NCBI GenBank assembly: GCA_947359465.1
Contig: OX375883.1
Span: forward strand, 21,291,828 to 21,355,827
From: Metellina segmentata
Lineage: Eukaryota; Arthropoda; Arachnida; Araneae; Tetragnathidae
Direction of reading: 5' to 3'
Length of the DNA: 64,000 nucleotides
Of the stretch, positions 1-9,929 are shown piece by piece. Under the pieces are notes generated by a model. It was not told the DNA's origin, did no database searches, and saw only the letters and a list, made by a program, of their open reading frames with translations. How positions within the stretch are numbered: position 1 is the stretch's first letter; every line of letters starts with the position of its first letter. Both the position numbers and the translations under genes were made by a program.

Positions 1-249
1 CATGTCGGACTTTGTTTTCATCTAAAAAACATTTTTCTCTTTTGTTGTCTGCGAGTTTGACCATCTTCCACATTAAATGATAGCCCTGAAAAATCAGTTC
101 CATCTTTTTCAACCTTTTCAAACTCTCGTCTGAAATTATTGATAAAATTTTCTAATGACTTTAGTAAAGTAGATCTTTTTAATAATTCGCATTCCATTGA
201 TTGCAGTGATTTACTAGTAGCATTTATTCTTTATAAAAATATTATTCCA

Positions 250-655
250 AATAACTGACATTTGGGCGGGGTTTCATATTTGTCCATTTTCTTCAGAAGT
301 GAAGTCGCCTCCACTATGATAACTTTTTCCTTCTTAATTACAAATTTCTGTTAAAGCCTCTTTTATAATGGTGAAACCATATTTTATAGCTAATAGTGCA
401 TCTGCTCTTGCTGACCACCTTGTATTAGAAACTATTTTCACTGAGATGGAATGTATACATTTTTCTAGATTTCGGGTTACAATTTTCGAGCAATGTGTTG
501 AAGCAGAAAAAAATTCGAATAAATTCTGCACAAATATAGAATATTGAATTGCAGTGCTACCACTTTCTACATCGAAGGTTTCAATTAAATTTAAGAAATG
601 ATTAGCACACGGTATAAAAACTGCACTTGGGGGCCCATTCGATATTACGGGGCCC
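250..655 (-). pseudogene. hAT-like (ZMYM1-type) transposase fragment, copy 1
   Basis: On the minus strand the translation reads FFSASTH followed by NTRWSARADA. This is the combination seen in the catalytic region of TTF/ZMYM1-type hAT transposases. The open stretch is 334-531; in-frame similarity continues upstream to about 655 (FIPCANHFLNL), so only the middle of the protein is present. There is no start, no zinc finger and no C-terminal dimerisation block. It is a decayed fragment. A second copy lies at 40375-40770 plus 44694-44880 and is interrupted by another element. The uninterrupted sequence here, around 391-410, is that insertion's empty site. Family assignment rests on motif memory; the fragment status is clear. 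Confidence 0.6.
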
Positions 656-834
656 TAGGCGGCTACTTAGTTTGCTTACCGCTTAACTCGACTATGTTTC
701 TGCCATAAAATCCAACTATCAGTCAATCAACCTATAAAGTGATTCAATTAATAAATTATCAATTTGTCTGGTAGTTATTTTATTTTAATGTTGTCCCATG
801 TGAATCTTTTAACCAGCGCTTTTCATATAACTGT

Positions 835-1165
835 GCCGACCAACCGGTATAGTGGTTAAGGGGATAGATTGGAAGGTTCCTGGTTCGAATCCGGGTTCGG
901 GCATGGATGTTTGTAAGTGTATGGTGTAGAGGCGGATGGTGCACCTTAAATCTGTCGTGGCCGAAAGTCCTCACGTTGGGTTGGCGTGGAAGTTTGGAGA
1001 GTGGGGTGCCAGCTCAGGTGTTGCTTCGTCATCTGACCGTGGTTCAAAATTACGAAGTGTTGTCCTCGGATCTTTCCCCTAAGGGACTGATCCCGGACCG
1101 TCGTCGATAGCCCGTTGTGTTGGTCTAGTACGACGTTAACTAAAATTACCATTACCAAATTACCA
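835..1165 (+). mobile_element. SINE-A, full-length copy with target duplication
   Basis: This is a tRNA-derived SINE. The head contains box A-like TATAGTGGTTAAGG and box B-like GGTTCGAATCC, followed by a body of about 250 bp and an (ATTACC)n-type tail. It is flanked by a perfect 14-bp duplication (TTTCATATAACTGT at 821-834 and 1166-1179), which shows target-primed insertion. I use SINE-A as a working name; more than ten full or partial copies are in the window. Confidence 0.85.
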
Positions 1166-1179
1166 TTTCATATAACTGT

Positions 1180-1665
1180 CACTAAGTCCTATAAATCGAA
1201 CTCTATTAATTCAGCACACAAACGGAACAAAGGAAGAAACAGAGTAGTAATTTTTTGATATTTATTGTCTATAAATCCTTCTGGTTGTTTACAGAAAGTC
1301 AGAAATACTACTTGGTAAACGAAATCTGATAACCAATTCTTGGATATTGTCGACAAAAAACGTTAAAGTGACCTCTACATAATCTCAAAAATTCCAAAAA
1401 GCGATCTAAAAATTGCGCGATATATGGAATCGGGAGATTATCGGTTTCTATCAAAACGGGCATTGTCTATAAAGGGCTAACAAAAGCACGACAGGTAAAC
1501 AAAATCACTGTTGATAACAACTGGCAATAAGGAAAATATATCTTTAGATAGTCTTATTGATTAAAAGTCATCTTATCTCAGATAGTACTTCGAGCTATAG
1601 CAAAACTCTTTTTCTTCCTGACAATAGCAAAATCGAGAATTATTTCTATTATTCTTGGATTTAAA
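1180..1665 (+). promoter_or_regulatory. Presumed 5' flank and 5' UTR of the P450 gene
   Basis: This unique AT-rich stretch lies between a SINE and the P450 start codon. It must contain the core promoter or a 5' UTR if the gene has no upstream non-coding exon. A GATA-type string (CTTATCTCAGATA) lies near 1570 and AT-rich TATA-like strings near 1535. None is strong enough to place a transcription start. No other gene is visible here. Confidence 0.3.
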
Positions 1666-2002
1666 ATGGTTCTCATGGCTGTGTCAGTTTGGATCGCGGT
1701 GGGGGTGCTGGTTCTGACGATTTTTTTCTTGAGGTTGTGGCGAGACTCCAGAAATCTGCCCCCGGGACCCAGAGGGTGGCCTATTGTGGGGTACTACCCC
1801 TATCTGCAGACGACCCACGAAGACTTCTGGAGACTGAGCAGGATCTACGGTAACGTTTTCAGTTTTCGAACTCTTGGTGGAACGCTCATCGTAGTTCTGA
1901 ACGGTGCAAAGGTCATCAAGGAGGTCCTGATCAACCGGGCAGATGAGTTCGGAGGGCGACCGCTCCAAAATAACTTGATATCCTGGGTGTCGGATGGATT
2001 GG
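1666..2002 (+). CDS. P450 exon 1: membrane anchor, hinge and N-terminal sheet
   Basis: This exon encodes residues 1-112 and the first base of codon 113. The ATG is in good context (AAAATGG). Residues 5-22 are a hydrophobic signal-anchor, followed by basic residues and the PPGP hinge at 32-35 (LPPGPRGWPIVGY). This fits an ER-anchored microsomal P450 with its catalytic domain in the cytosol. The stretch from about residue 49 (TTHEDFWRLSRIYGNVFSF) matches the usual helix A and beta-1 region of CYP2-clan enzymes. The exon ends at a strong donor, G|GTAAGT, at 2003. Reading on without splicing gives a stop within 8 codons, which supports the donor. Phase 1 fits exon 2 exactly. It is the only coding piece before a 31-kb intron. 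Confidence 0.92.
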
Positions 2003-2078
2003 GTAAGTTAGTCTTTGGTGTTGTTTAAGTTCATCGAGCACTTGTTCTTCACGTCATCACGTTGACGTGTTGTTGCAG

Positions 2079-2232
2079 TTTGGAGAGTGGGGTGCCAGCT
2101 CAGGTGTTGCTTCGTCATCTGACCATGGTTCAAAATTACGAGGTGTTGTCCTCGGATCTTTCCCTTAAGGGACTGATCCCGGACCGTCGTCAATAGCCCA
2201 TTGTGTTGCTCTAGTACGACGTTAACTAAAAA
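2079..2232 (+). mobile_element. SINE-A, 5'-truncated copy (3' half)
   Basis: Only the distal body and tail are present, starting at TTTGGAGAGTGGGGTGCC and ending in an A-rich ATTACC tail. It lies 76 bp inside intron 1. It faces the following minus-strand copy tail to tail, making an inverted pair. Confidence 0.8.
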
Positions 2233-2258
2233 AAAAAATTACCAATTACCGATTAATA

Positions 2259-2577
2259 ATTTTAGTTAACGTCGTACTAGAGCAACACAACGGGCTATTG
2301 ACGACGGTCCGGGATCAGTCCCTTAAGCGAAAGATCCGAGGACAACACCTCGTAATTTTGAACCACGGTCAGATGACGAAGCAACACCTGATCTGGCACC
2401 CCACTCTCCAAACTTCCACGCCAACCCAACGTGAGGACTTTCTGCCACGACAGATTTAAGGTGCACCAGCCGCCTCTACACCATACGTTTACAAACATCC
2501 ATGCCCGAACCCGGATTCGAACCAGGAACCTTCCGATCTAGAGGCTAACACCTTAACCACTATACCGTTTGGTCGGC
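2259..2577 (-). mobile_element. SINE-A, near full-length copy
   Basis: This is the reverse complement of the SINE-A consensus, with tail at 2259 and tRNA-like head ending near 2577 (GGTCGGC). Box A and box B remnants are readable. With the plus copy at 2079-2232 it makes a palindrome that could fold in pre-mRNA. Confidence 0.8.
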
Positions 2578-2740
2578 ATGTGGTGACCTCGTCATCTGAC
2601 CATAGATCGAAATTACTGTCGTCTTACTTAAGCACAAAGATTGCTGCTCTCTAAAACCGTATTGTGAAGTGTGAATGATTTTATGGGTCTCCAAGCAGGA
2701 GACCTCCTGGTGATGACCCTTTCAATAATTTTCCCAATAG

Positions 2741-2875
2741 TGGGCTCGTCATCTGACCGTGGTTCAAAAATACGTGGTGTTGTCCTCGGATGTTTCCCTT
2801 CCTTAGGGTATTGATACCGGACCATCGTCAATAGGTCGGTGTGTTGCTCTAGTATGACGTTAATTAAAATGACCT
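2741..2875 (+). mobile_element. SINE-A 3' fragment, diverged
   Basis: The sequence matches the SINE-A distal body from CTCGTCATCTGACCGTGG to GACGTTAATTAAAATGACC. The head is absent, and it has several substitutions and a small duplication near 2805. Confidence 0.7.
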
Positions 2876-3006
2876 AACCTTACCTTACCCATTAGCGGGC
2901 AGAAGACAAGGCGATAGGCGTTACAGGAGGATGGGTCCCTTCCCAGTTTCAGGACATAGAGGAGAGATAAAGTTTCATCTCCTCTATGTCTCCTCTAAGT
3001 TTCCGT

Positions 3007-3340
3007 GGCCGACCAACCGGTATAGTGGTTAAGGTGTTAGCCTCTAGATCGGAAGGTTCCTGGTTCGAATCCGGGTCCGGGCATTGATGTTTGTAAGCGT
3101 ATGGTGTAGAGGCGGCTGGTGCACCTTAAATCTGTCGTGGCCGAAAGTCCTCACGTTGGGTTGGCGTGGAAGTTTGGAGAGTGGGTTGCCAGCTCAGGTG
3201 TTGCTTCGTCATCTGACCGTGGTTCAAAATGACGAGGTGTTGTCCTCGGATCTTTCCCTTAAGGGACTGATCCAGGACCGTCGTCAATAGCCCCTTGTGT
3301 TGCTCTAGTACGACGTTAACTAAAATTACCATTACCATTA
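3007..3340 (+). mobile_element. SINE-A, full-length copy with 15-bp target duplication
   Basis: Intact head, body and (ATTACC)n tail are present. The duplication CCTCTAAGTTTCCGT is found at 2992-3006 and 3341-3355, which fixes both ends and shows retrotransposition by target priming. This is one of the least diverged copies in the window. Confidence 0.88.
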
Positions 3341-3492
3341 CCTCTAAGTTTCCGTAGGAAACGGACACCACCACCCATTAAGCCCCTAGGGAAATGTTCA
3401 AGTTGAATATCCTTATCTTTGGGTTTTAAGAGGACTTCGGGGAAGCTATTTATATATGGTAAATTTCTTTTATTACTAGACCCCAGCTTATA

Positions 3493-3785
3493 ACACGACG
3501 AGCTATTGACGATGGTCCGGGATCAATCCCTTCAGGGAAAGATTCGAGGACAACACCTCGTAATTTGGAACTACGGTCAGATGACGAGGCAACGCCTGAG
3601 CTGGTATCCCACTCTCCAAACTTCCACAAAAAACCAATGTGAGGACTTTCAGCCACGACCGATTTAAGTTGCACCAGCCGCCTCTACACTATACGCTTAC
3701 AAACATCCATGCACGGACCCGGATGCGAACCAGGAACCTTCTTCTCTAGAGGCTAACACCTTAACCACTATTCCGGATGGTCGGC
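3493..3785 (-). mobile_element. SINE-A, diverged copy
   Basis: The body and tRNA-like head are readable on the minus strand, ending GGTCGGC near 3785, with more substitutions than neighbouring copies. The tail is lost. Confidence 0.72.
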
Positions 3786-4122
3786 TATTTATGTATGTAA
3801 AAACGGATGTGTGTATATTTTCTATACAAATCTACACCGATTGACCAATCCACACCAAATTTGGTACATTTTATACTTTAGAACACTGCGGAAAACATAG
3901 GATATTACTTTCCTGTCTTCAGACCATTCTGTAGCACTCACAACCATGAAAATTGGCACAACCCGTAGTCCTAAAAGTATCCCTCGAAGCCCTAATTTTA
4001 AAATCTAAAGTTTATTTTCCTGCAATAAATGTATATTGATAAGGCAACACGTTCTATGGGGTTTGTGTAGTTGAGTTAACAGAGTTGTCGAGGTCATATT
4101 TGAAACCCTAGCATCGCCGGGT

Positions 4123-4320
4123 TATTCAGCAAGTCAAAAATAAAGGACCCAATTTTGGAGTCAAGGAGGTCAGGAGCCTTTCCAGCTTTAAGTTGAGTGA
4201 AAACAAGTCTAAGCTCGTCATGCGTTACAGCAGGGGGAGTGTCGTTGGGATTAAGTGTTTAGAGGTTAAAAGCTATGTTATTGTCAGGTCCGACGAAATG
4301 TGTCATAAGTTTAACTATTT
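4123..4320 (-). pseudogene. LINE reverse transcriptase N-terminal fragment
   Basis: On the minus strand a frame with one stop reads THFVGPDNNIAFNL, then NPNDTPPAVTHDELRLVF and QLKAGKAPD. The KAGKAPD string is the conserved start of the reverse transcriptase domain in non-LTR retrotransposons. The rest of the domain is missing. The region 3786-4122, just to the left, shows no gene. Confidence 0.5.
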
Positions 4321-4716
4321 AGTCATAAAGGGTAAAATTGGGTTCATCGGGGATAATATAAGTTCAGACTGCTGCGATTGTTATTGGATTTATTAAGCAG
4401 TGAGGCATATTTATTAACCTTATTGCTAAGGGGCAATTCCATATGTAACGGACGTATCATCGGAAGATAAAAGCAGTTCTCACAATTACATAATTCAAAT
4501 ATGTGAATTTTCTTTTTGGTACTTATATAGAGGATAACTATCCCTAAAAGTATCACTAGTAAATATTTTTATTTTAAGAACAGAAATAGAGTTAATACTT
4601 ACTCTGGAGGTGTTACGGACGTATCTCTTTAGGAACAAAGAATTGTACACATCTGAACACTGAAAACATCTGTAAAATCTGAACACAAATGACAAATCGT
4701 TTGATCTTTACAAAGG

Positions 4717-5000
4717 GCCGACCAACCGGTCTAGTGGTCAAGGTGTTGGTCTCTGGATCGGAAGGTTCCTGGTTCGAATCCGGGGTTAGGGCATGGATGT
4801 AAATTGTGCTGTCCTTTGTTAGGGACAATGATGGTTCACCCATTGGGTGCCCCTTCACAAGTGACCATCACTTCTGGCCTTGTATAAGGCTAAAATGACC
4901 TCGGTCAACTCTGTACTTTGTATTGTATTGTATTTGTATTTGTCTTCGCAATTGTACTATAAATAATAAAATTGGAAATAAAAAAAAATAAAAAAAATTA
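4717..5000 (+). mobile_element. SINE-B: SINE-A-type tRNA head on a different body
   Basis: The tRNA-like head (GCCGACCAACCGGTCTAGTGG) is nearly that of SINE-A. The body is unrelated (GTGCTGTCCTTTGTTAGGG onward) and the tail is rich in GTATT repeats and A. A perfect 13-bp duplication (ATCTTTACAAAGG, 4704-4716 and 5001-5013) bounds it. A second copy is at 33908-34192. Confidence 0.82.
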
Positions 5001-5013
5001 ATCTTTACAAAGG

Positions 5014-5693
5014 AAAATAATCAAAATTTGTTTTTTTATGAATGAAGAAGATTTAAAGATATTAAAAATACATAGATCCTCTAATTTGTGGACCAATTTG
5101 AATTTTTAATATAGATTTCAAATTGTAACGCACGTATCATGTAGTGTAACGGATGCATGATCTTTTGATATACATACACTGTTTTATGATTACTTACTGT
5201 ACAAAATATGTGTTACAATAAATAAAAGAAAGATAATAGTAATTAAACATTACCATATAAAATGACAGGGGGAAAAAAACCAAAAAAATTATCCCTAAAG
5301 AAGGGATTTTCAGGACTCTTAAGTTTAGCATCAGTTAACATTAATTTATACTTGCTTCTGTTATTTCCTGTAACTGAGCTCTGCGATCAGGACTTCATCG
5401 ACTGGCCTTATTGTTCTTAAGGGATTTAAATTTTTTGCAAAGAGGCAGTCACTCTATTCCTAGAGGAGGCCAGAGATTCAGTCCACCAGTGAATTTTAAA
5501 GTTAGTTATTTTTGAAGTCTTTTTCAACGTGCTGTGAATATGTTAGTCGTTAATATAAAATCAATAATCATAATCCTTTAGCAACTTTAAGTTCCTAGTT
5601 TTGGCTACACCCCTTACTGTTTACATCGTTATACTAAGGTTTGAGCTCGCGCCTGTGTGTAACTTTTCGATATATCTGCTCAATAAACTATAG
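5014..5693. other. No gene seen
   Basis: This is AT-rich unique-looking intron sequence. I see no open frame with recognisable motifs and no clear repeat partner elsewhere in the window. Confidence 0.4.
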
Positions 5694-5701
5694 CCTAGGG
5701 G

Positions 5702-6376
5702 CAGTGATTCTCAACCTTTTTTTTGTCCCTGAACACTTTTAACGATTTCAAAATTTGGCGGCACACAAAGAAAAAGATACGTTTAGAAGTTGTTTACTTA
5801 CCTCTGTAATACACTGTGTAAAATAGTTTTTGATAATAATTTTGAATCTAAAATAAAATAATATAATATGTTCTTCAAAAACAACAGTACGTTTATTAAG
5901 GGATTAATTACAAGGTAATAATAAGAATACTTTAATGAAAAATTTGAGCTTGAAGTTTTTTGATAATTTCATTTATATTGGGTCGTAAAAACGACAATGC
6001 TACTCTCATATCGTCTTCTACATTTAACAGTCTCGATCTTTTTTTCGTTTTTATGTTGGTTAATACTGAAAATCCGAATTCACACAAATAAGATGTAGAA
6101 AATTGTAACAATATTTAAAAAACTTTTTTGTCTATCATGGGATAATTACATCACGTTGGGCGAATATTTTACTTATGAAAGGTCACAGTTATCGAAGCTA
6201 AAAACAGTTACAAATATGGTATTTAAATGTAAAAACAACAGTTTTCTTTTACAGTGTACTTTTCTTTAATTTAAACAAACTTTACTCGTAATAAAAAAAG
6301 TTTAATTTTTACTAGAAACATTTCTAAAATTTGTCGGCACACTAAAGTGCCGCGGCACAGTAGTTTAGAATCACTG
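5702..6376. mobile_element. SPIN-like non-autonomous hAT element
   Basis: The left end reads CAGTGATTCTCAACCTTTT. The right end, read inward, is CAGTGATTCTAAACTACTG, preceded in + orientation by GTGCCGCGGCACAG. These ends match the pattern of SPIN-type hAT elements as I remember them. An imperfect duplication starting GCCTAG flanks both sides (5693 and 6377), as expected for 8-bp hAT duplications. The interior is AT-rich without coding capacity. Confidence 0.6.
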
Positions 6377-6630
6377 GCCTAGAAGTTCATACATTGTAGC
6401 TTTCATGGTTCTTTTACTAATCATTTTAACTCAATGTGCAAGTTTAGTAATACGTGATTCGAAATAGTTGTCAAGATCACTGGGTGAGGTCAAGGATGAT
6501 GCAAGCAGAGTTAGCTTGTTTATTGAGGGTTTGTTTTTACCAGGAAAACCTCCCCAGTCCAAATTGGGCCCTGAAGAAGTACCCTGTTGGAGCTATTAGA
6601 TGCGTTTCCGGCGACACAACCACCTGTGAT

Positions 6631-7168
6631 TAGAGTGTCTATATAATAAGAGTGGCGACATACGGGAAACACTTTCTGATTGGCTTAGAGACCTTTTCTA
6701 CTGCCCGAGGCGGTCTTTTCCTAGCTCCCGTAGACTTAACATGGAAACTTTTTGTGTGTTCGAGAAAAACGTGAGCACATTAAATAAAAAAAAACATAGC
6801 TTATTAATGTTCCATTTCGTGTTCTAGAATGTTTATTTATTATTATTTTAGTGTTTTGTCAATATAAATGTGAAGACTTTTTAAGTCAATAGCTTTTTTT
6901 TAAAGAACGTGGTATTTCCCGCGATCTAAGTTAGCGCGTTGTGCAATCCATCTCATCCATTACGCATGTAATTGAGCGTTTATCTGATTCATTTATACCG
7001 AATGTATCCATATTATAACAATCATATGCTTTTTGTTCTCCTTGAAATGATATATTAATTCGCCCAGCAACCTTCTTTGAGACGATTTTAGTAGAAAAAT
7101 GGCTGCCGCGCATGCGCATTAGGCCAAATTTGGTCCCTTGTCGCCACTCTTATTATATAGGCACTCTA
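6631..7168 (-). mobile_element. hAT-type MITE (TAGAG family), copy 1
   Basis: The element is 538 bp. Its ends are inverted repeats of about 30 bp beginning TAGAGTGYCTATATAATAAG. The target duplication is a perfect 8 bp, CCTGTGAT (6623-6630 and 7169-7176). The interior carries a 62-codon open frame (6931-7119, minus) that is almost unchanged in copy 2 at 43953-44494, and a GCGCATGCGCA palindrome. It sits next to a mariner-like fragment. Confidence 0.85.
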
Positions 7169-7171
7169 CCT

Positions 7172-7708
7172 GTGATCACTGCTGAACTCGTAGTTGAGGA
7201 CGTTCCATGTAAAAGGGGAGCGGTAGCCCGGGAAAGACAACCATTGACGGGCTGTTTGGAAAACGTTTCTGATACAGCCGTAACGCTGCTCTGCTATTCC
7301 CATAAGCAGCACTGTACATCATATGCATGTCTGCCTTTTCAATCTTTGTAAAATCTTCCATCACGGCCGACAGCACAGTTGCAATCGACGTTTTTCCACA
7401 GATGCATCAGATCACGGATGGCCAGACACACTACTGCCCTCTACCTACAGCATTGCCAGCCAATCACAGCTGCCGAGTTTGTATTCCTGTTAGTGGCCGC
7501 AATCGAGCATATTCAATGTAAACATTGCTGCAAAGAAGCACTTTTGCAAGGATGTTGTAAATACACGATGTTTTTCTGTTCATGTCTCATTTTTTGTGTT
7601 CGTGCTTCCAAGCGTCACTTCCGACCCTACATTCCTATACGAAAAATGTTTTAGTAAGCTGTAACACCCCTCCAAGTTTGTCCCATGACCGTAGAATCAA
7701 TCACCCTG
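7172..7708 (-). pseudogene. 5' end of a DUF4817-type mariner-like element
   Basis: The outer end at 7708 reads inward CAGGGTGATTGATTCTACGG after a TA at 7709-7710, like the end of the element at 9930. A minus-strand frame near 7176-7376 contains ADMHMMYSAAYGNSRAALRL and YQKRFPNS. This is the helix-turn-helix (DUF4817-type) N-terminus of a mariner-like transposase family common in arthropods. The frame stops where the hAT MITE begins; the rest of the transposase is not recognisable beyond the MITE. It is a truncated pseudogene. Confidence 0.6.
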
Positions 7709-7814
7709 TATTCTTATTCTTTTCATAAATGAATTCGTACCATAACCTCTTTAACACACCCGATGTGAAGTTCAAAATTTTTCTGTTAAATAATCAATAA
7801 GAAATTGGTTAGAG

Positions 7815-8349
7815 CAGAGCTCGAAATACCCGGGTTCATTGTGCACATGAAAATAAAATTGTGTACCTAATCTTTTCCCGCTAGGTGCATGCCGTACACT
7901 TAACGTTAAAAAAAAATGGAGTGAACGTTTTATGTTATTTTGATGCTTGAACAAACTATTAATATAGATATCTCTTGCTCTAAGTTAACGTAATTAAAAT
8001 TCCTAAATACACACTATGCGAAAGCAAAATCGCTGGAGGAACACAAAATCACTGGGTACAGGAGGAAGGTTTACTTGTTCCACTGCCACCAGAACTTTCC
8101 GATGATCGAAACATTTTCCAGATGGCTCTGTTGAAGCGACTGCCGCGACAGCCGTGCGCCGGAGAATTCAGATGCTTGAATATTTTTATTTACTATCTAC
8201 AACGAACACACCCAACTAATAAAGTAGTTTACATTACATCAATGCTCTTATATTACGTTTTTTTTTTAAATGTGCACCTAAAATATAACATGTGCACCTA
8301 ATTTAAAAACTTAGGTGCACCTGTATTAAAATATCTATTTCGAGGCCTG
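7815..8349. mobile_element. hAT-type MITE with CAGRGCTCGAAAT-like ends
   Basis: The left end is CAGAGCTCGAAATACC and the right end, read inward, is CAGGCCTCGAAATAGA. A perfect 8-bp duplication GGTTAGAG lies at 7807-7814 and 8350-8357. It is 535 bp without a coding frame. Repeated GTGCACCTAA strings lie near the right end, possibly transposase-binding subterminal repeats (inference). Confidence 0.75.
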
Positions 8350-8424
8350 GGTTAGAGAATTAGTCAATCGCTTTTTGAAGTAGAATACGCTTTATCTTAT
8401 TAAACTGGGATACCAATTTTTCAT

Positions 8425-8877
8425 GAGCCGCGGTAGCTTAGACAGTAGAGCATCGGGCTCGCATCAGAAGGGTTGTGGGTTCTGTCCTCGGCGGAGCCTG
8501 CAATTCTGATGATTGCGAGATCGGCGTTTCGACATGGCTAAAGACCGTCGTGTTCACTAATGGTGACTGGGGCACGTTAAATAGGTCGTGGTCACAAAGT
8601 CCCCCATGTTCCCATACCAAATAATACCTCTGGGGGTACCTGATCAGGGGGTTATCGGCCTCTGATTGGGATCTAAATTACGATATGTGTGAGTGAATGG
8701 ATGTATGAAAGGGACCTCCCTGTAAAACGGATGTGTCAAGTATGTCGAGCTAAGTTGGACTTCCTCCCAATGGGGCTCAATAACAAGGAAGGCGCACCCC
8801 CCTCGCCTCTTGCCGTCTTTGACGGGCCTGGCACTCCTCCGGTCTGCCAGTGTAGGCATAAGAAACAACAACAACAA
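8425..8877 (+). mobile_element. SINE-C, full-length copy
   Basis: The tRNA-like head is of another type (GAGCCGCGGTAGCTTAG, box B-like GGGTTGTGGGTTC). The body is about 380 bp and the tail is (ACA)n. The perfect duplication CCAATTTTTCAT lies at 8413-8424 and 8878-8889. Other copies lie at 14131-14516 and 21658-22022. The mid-body GGGGCACGTTAAATAGGTCG resembles the SINE-A and SINE-D core. Confidence 0.85.
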
Positions 8878-9332
8878 CCAATTTTTCATTTTTAAGTATC
8901 ACAAAAAGTGTAAGTGCGAAAAATTTAATAACTTGAAAATTTTAAAGCATACACAAGTGAACGGTATAGCGTTCAAAGAGCTAAAAACAAAGATAATGAA
9001 CAAAGATTATAAATGCTCATTGATCTTGCGCTGACGTCATCGGCTGATGGAATCGCAGCGCAATATTGAGTCACGAAAATGCGCACTGCCGCTCACATTA
9101 ATTTAGTCTAGCTCCGTGCTTCTATGTGTGAGCACGACGTTTGAGGGGACATTTGTGTTTCGTCTCTTTGCTCCTTATAAATAATAATAGAAATAAAACC
9201 TTAATATTTAATAATTCTTTAGATATTGCTCTTCAAAGTGTGAAGACCTCGCAAAATTTCAAAATACCCAAATGTATGCATAATAAACAGAAAAAAAATT
9301 GTTGAAACGTCAACAGAACGAAAGATTGAGAG

Positions 9333-9665
9333 ATGGGGAATTCAAAGAGGTCCAGACATCAAATACTGAGGGTCAACGGGCTCGGAGGAAGTGCTGGAAA
9401 GTATAGGCATCGCACGTTCAAGGTGTACCAAGTACCTCCACCGCTCAGTTCGACGCAAATAGCATATCGGATGGCAAACTTTTTATTTGCGAATGATGTA
9501 ATTCAACCCCTAGAGGTCGGTAATAAGCCACAACCTTCAACATCAGCCGCGAGTTCACGAATTGTGATACATGTGCGGAGCGATGAACATTTGATACGTG
9601 AAATTAAAAGTCTAGTCCCACTAATTTCTTTGCCCTCTCGTTCACTGATGTATTCTACTCCTTAA
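9333..9665 (+). CDS. Unassigned 110-codon open frame
   Basis: The frame starts with a good ATG context (AGAGATGGG). It is rich in basic residues at its N-terminus and has a serine/alanine-rich segment near residue 70 (PSTSAASSR). I recognise no domain. No splice signal or repeat partner supports it as a gene, and 110 codons is possible by chance at this base composition. It may be a relic of a mobile element. Confidence 0.2.
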   Translation: MGNSKRSRHQILRVNGLGGSAGKYRHRTFKVYQVPPPLSSTQIAYRMANFLFANDVIQPLEVGNKPQPSTSAASSRIVIHVRSDEHLIREIKSLVPLISLPSRSLMYSTP

Positions 9666-9929
9666 ACCTAGTAGCCGTATCCCGATACAGCCTCGTCCGT
9701 TTTTGTAACTTTTGCTTTAATAATTTTAAGCATGGAACACAATCCATTGGTACTCCTTTCGTAAATTTAGACTTTTATCAACGTTTTCTGATCCGTAGTT
9801 TGATTTATAAATTACGCAAACTAATCAAAATGTGTGGATGAAGAGATTGTCTTCATAACTCAGAAATTCACAAGAACTTTATGGGAAAGAATATTATTTA
9901 TTATTTAAAACCTAAGAAATATGTAGATA

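Noticed and set aside
907..1110. Repeated 67-codon frames starting MFVSVWCRGGWCTLNLSW at many sites
   Set aside because: They are translations of the same SINE body and recur with every copy on either strand.
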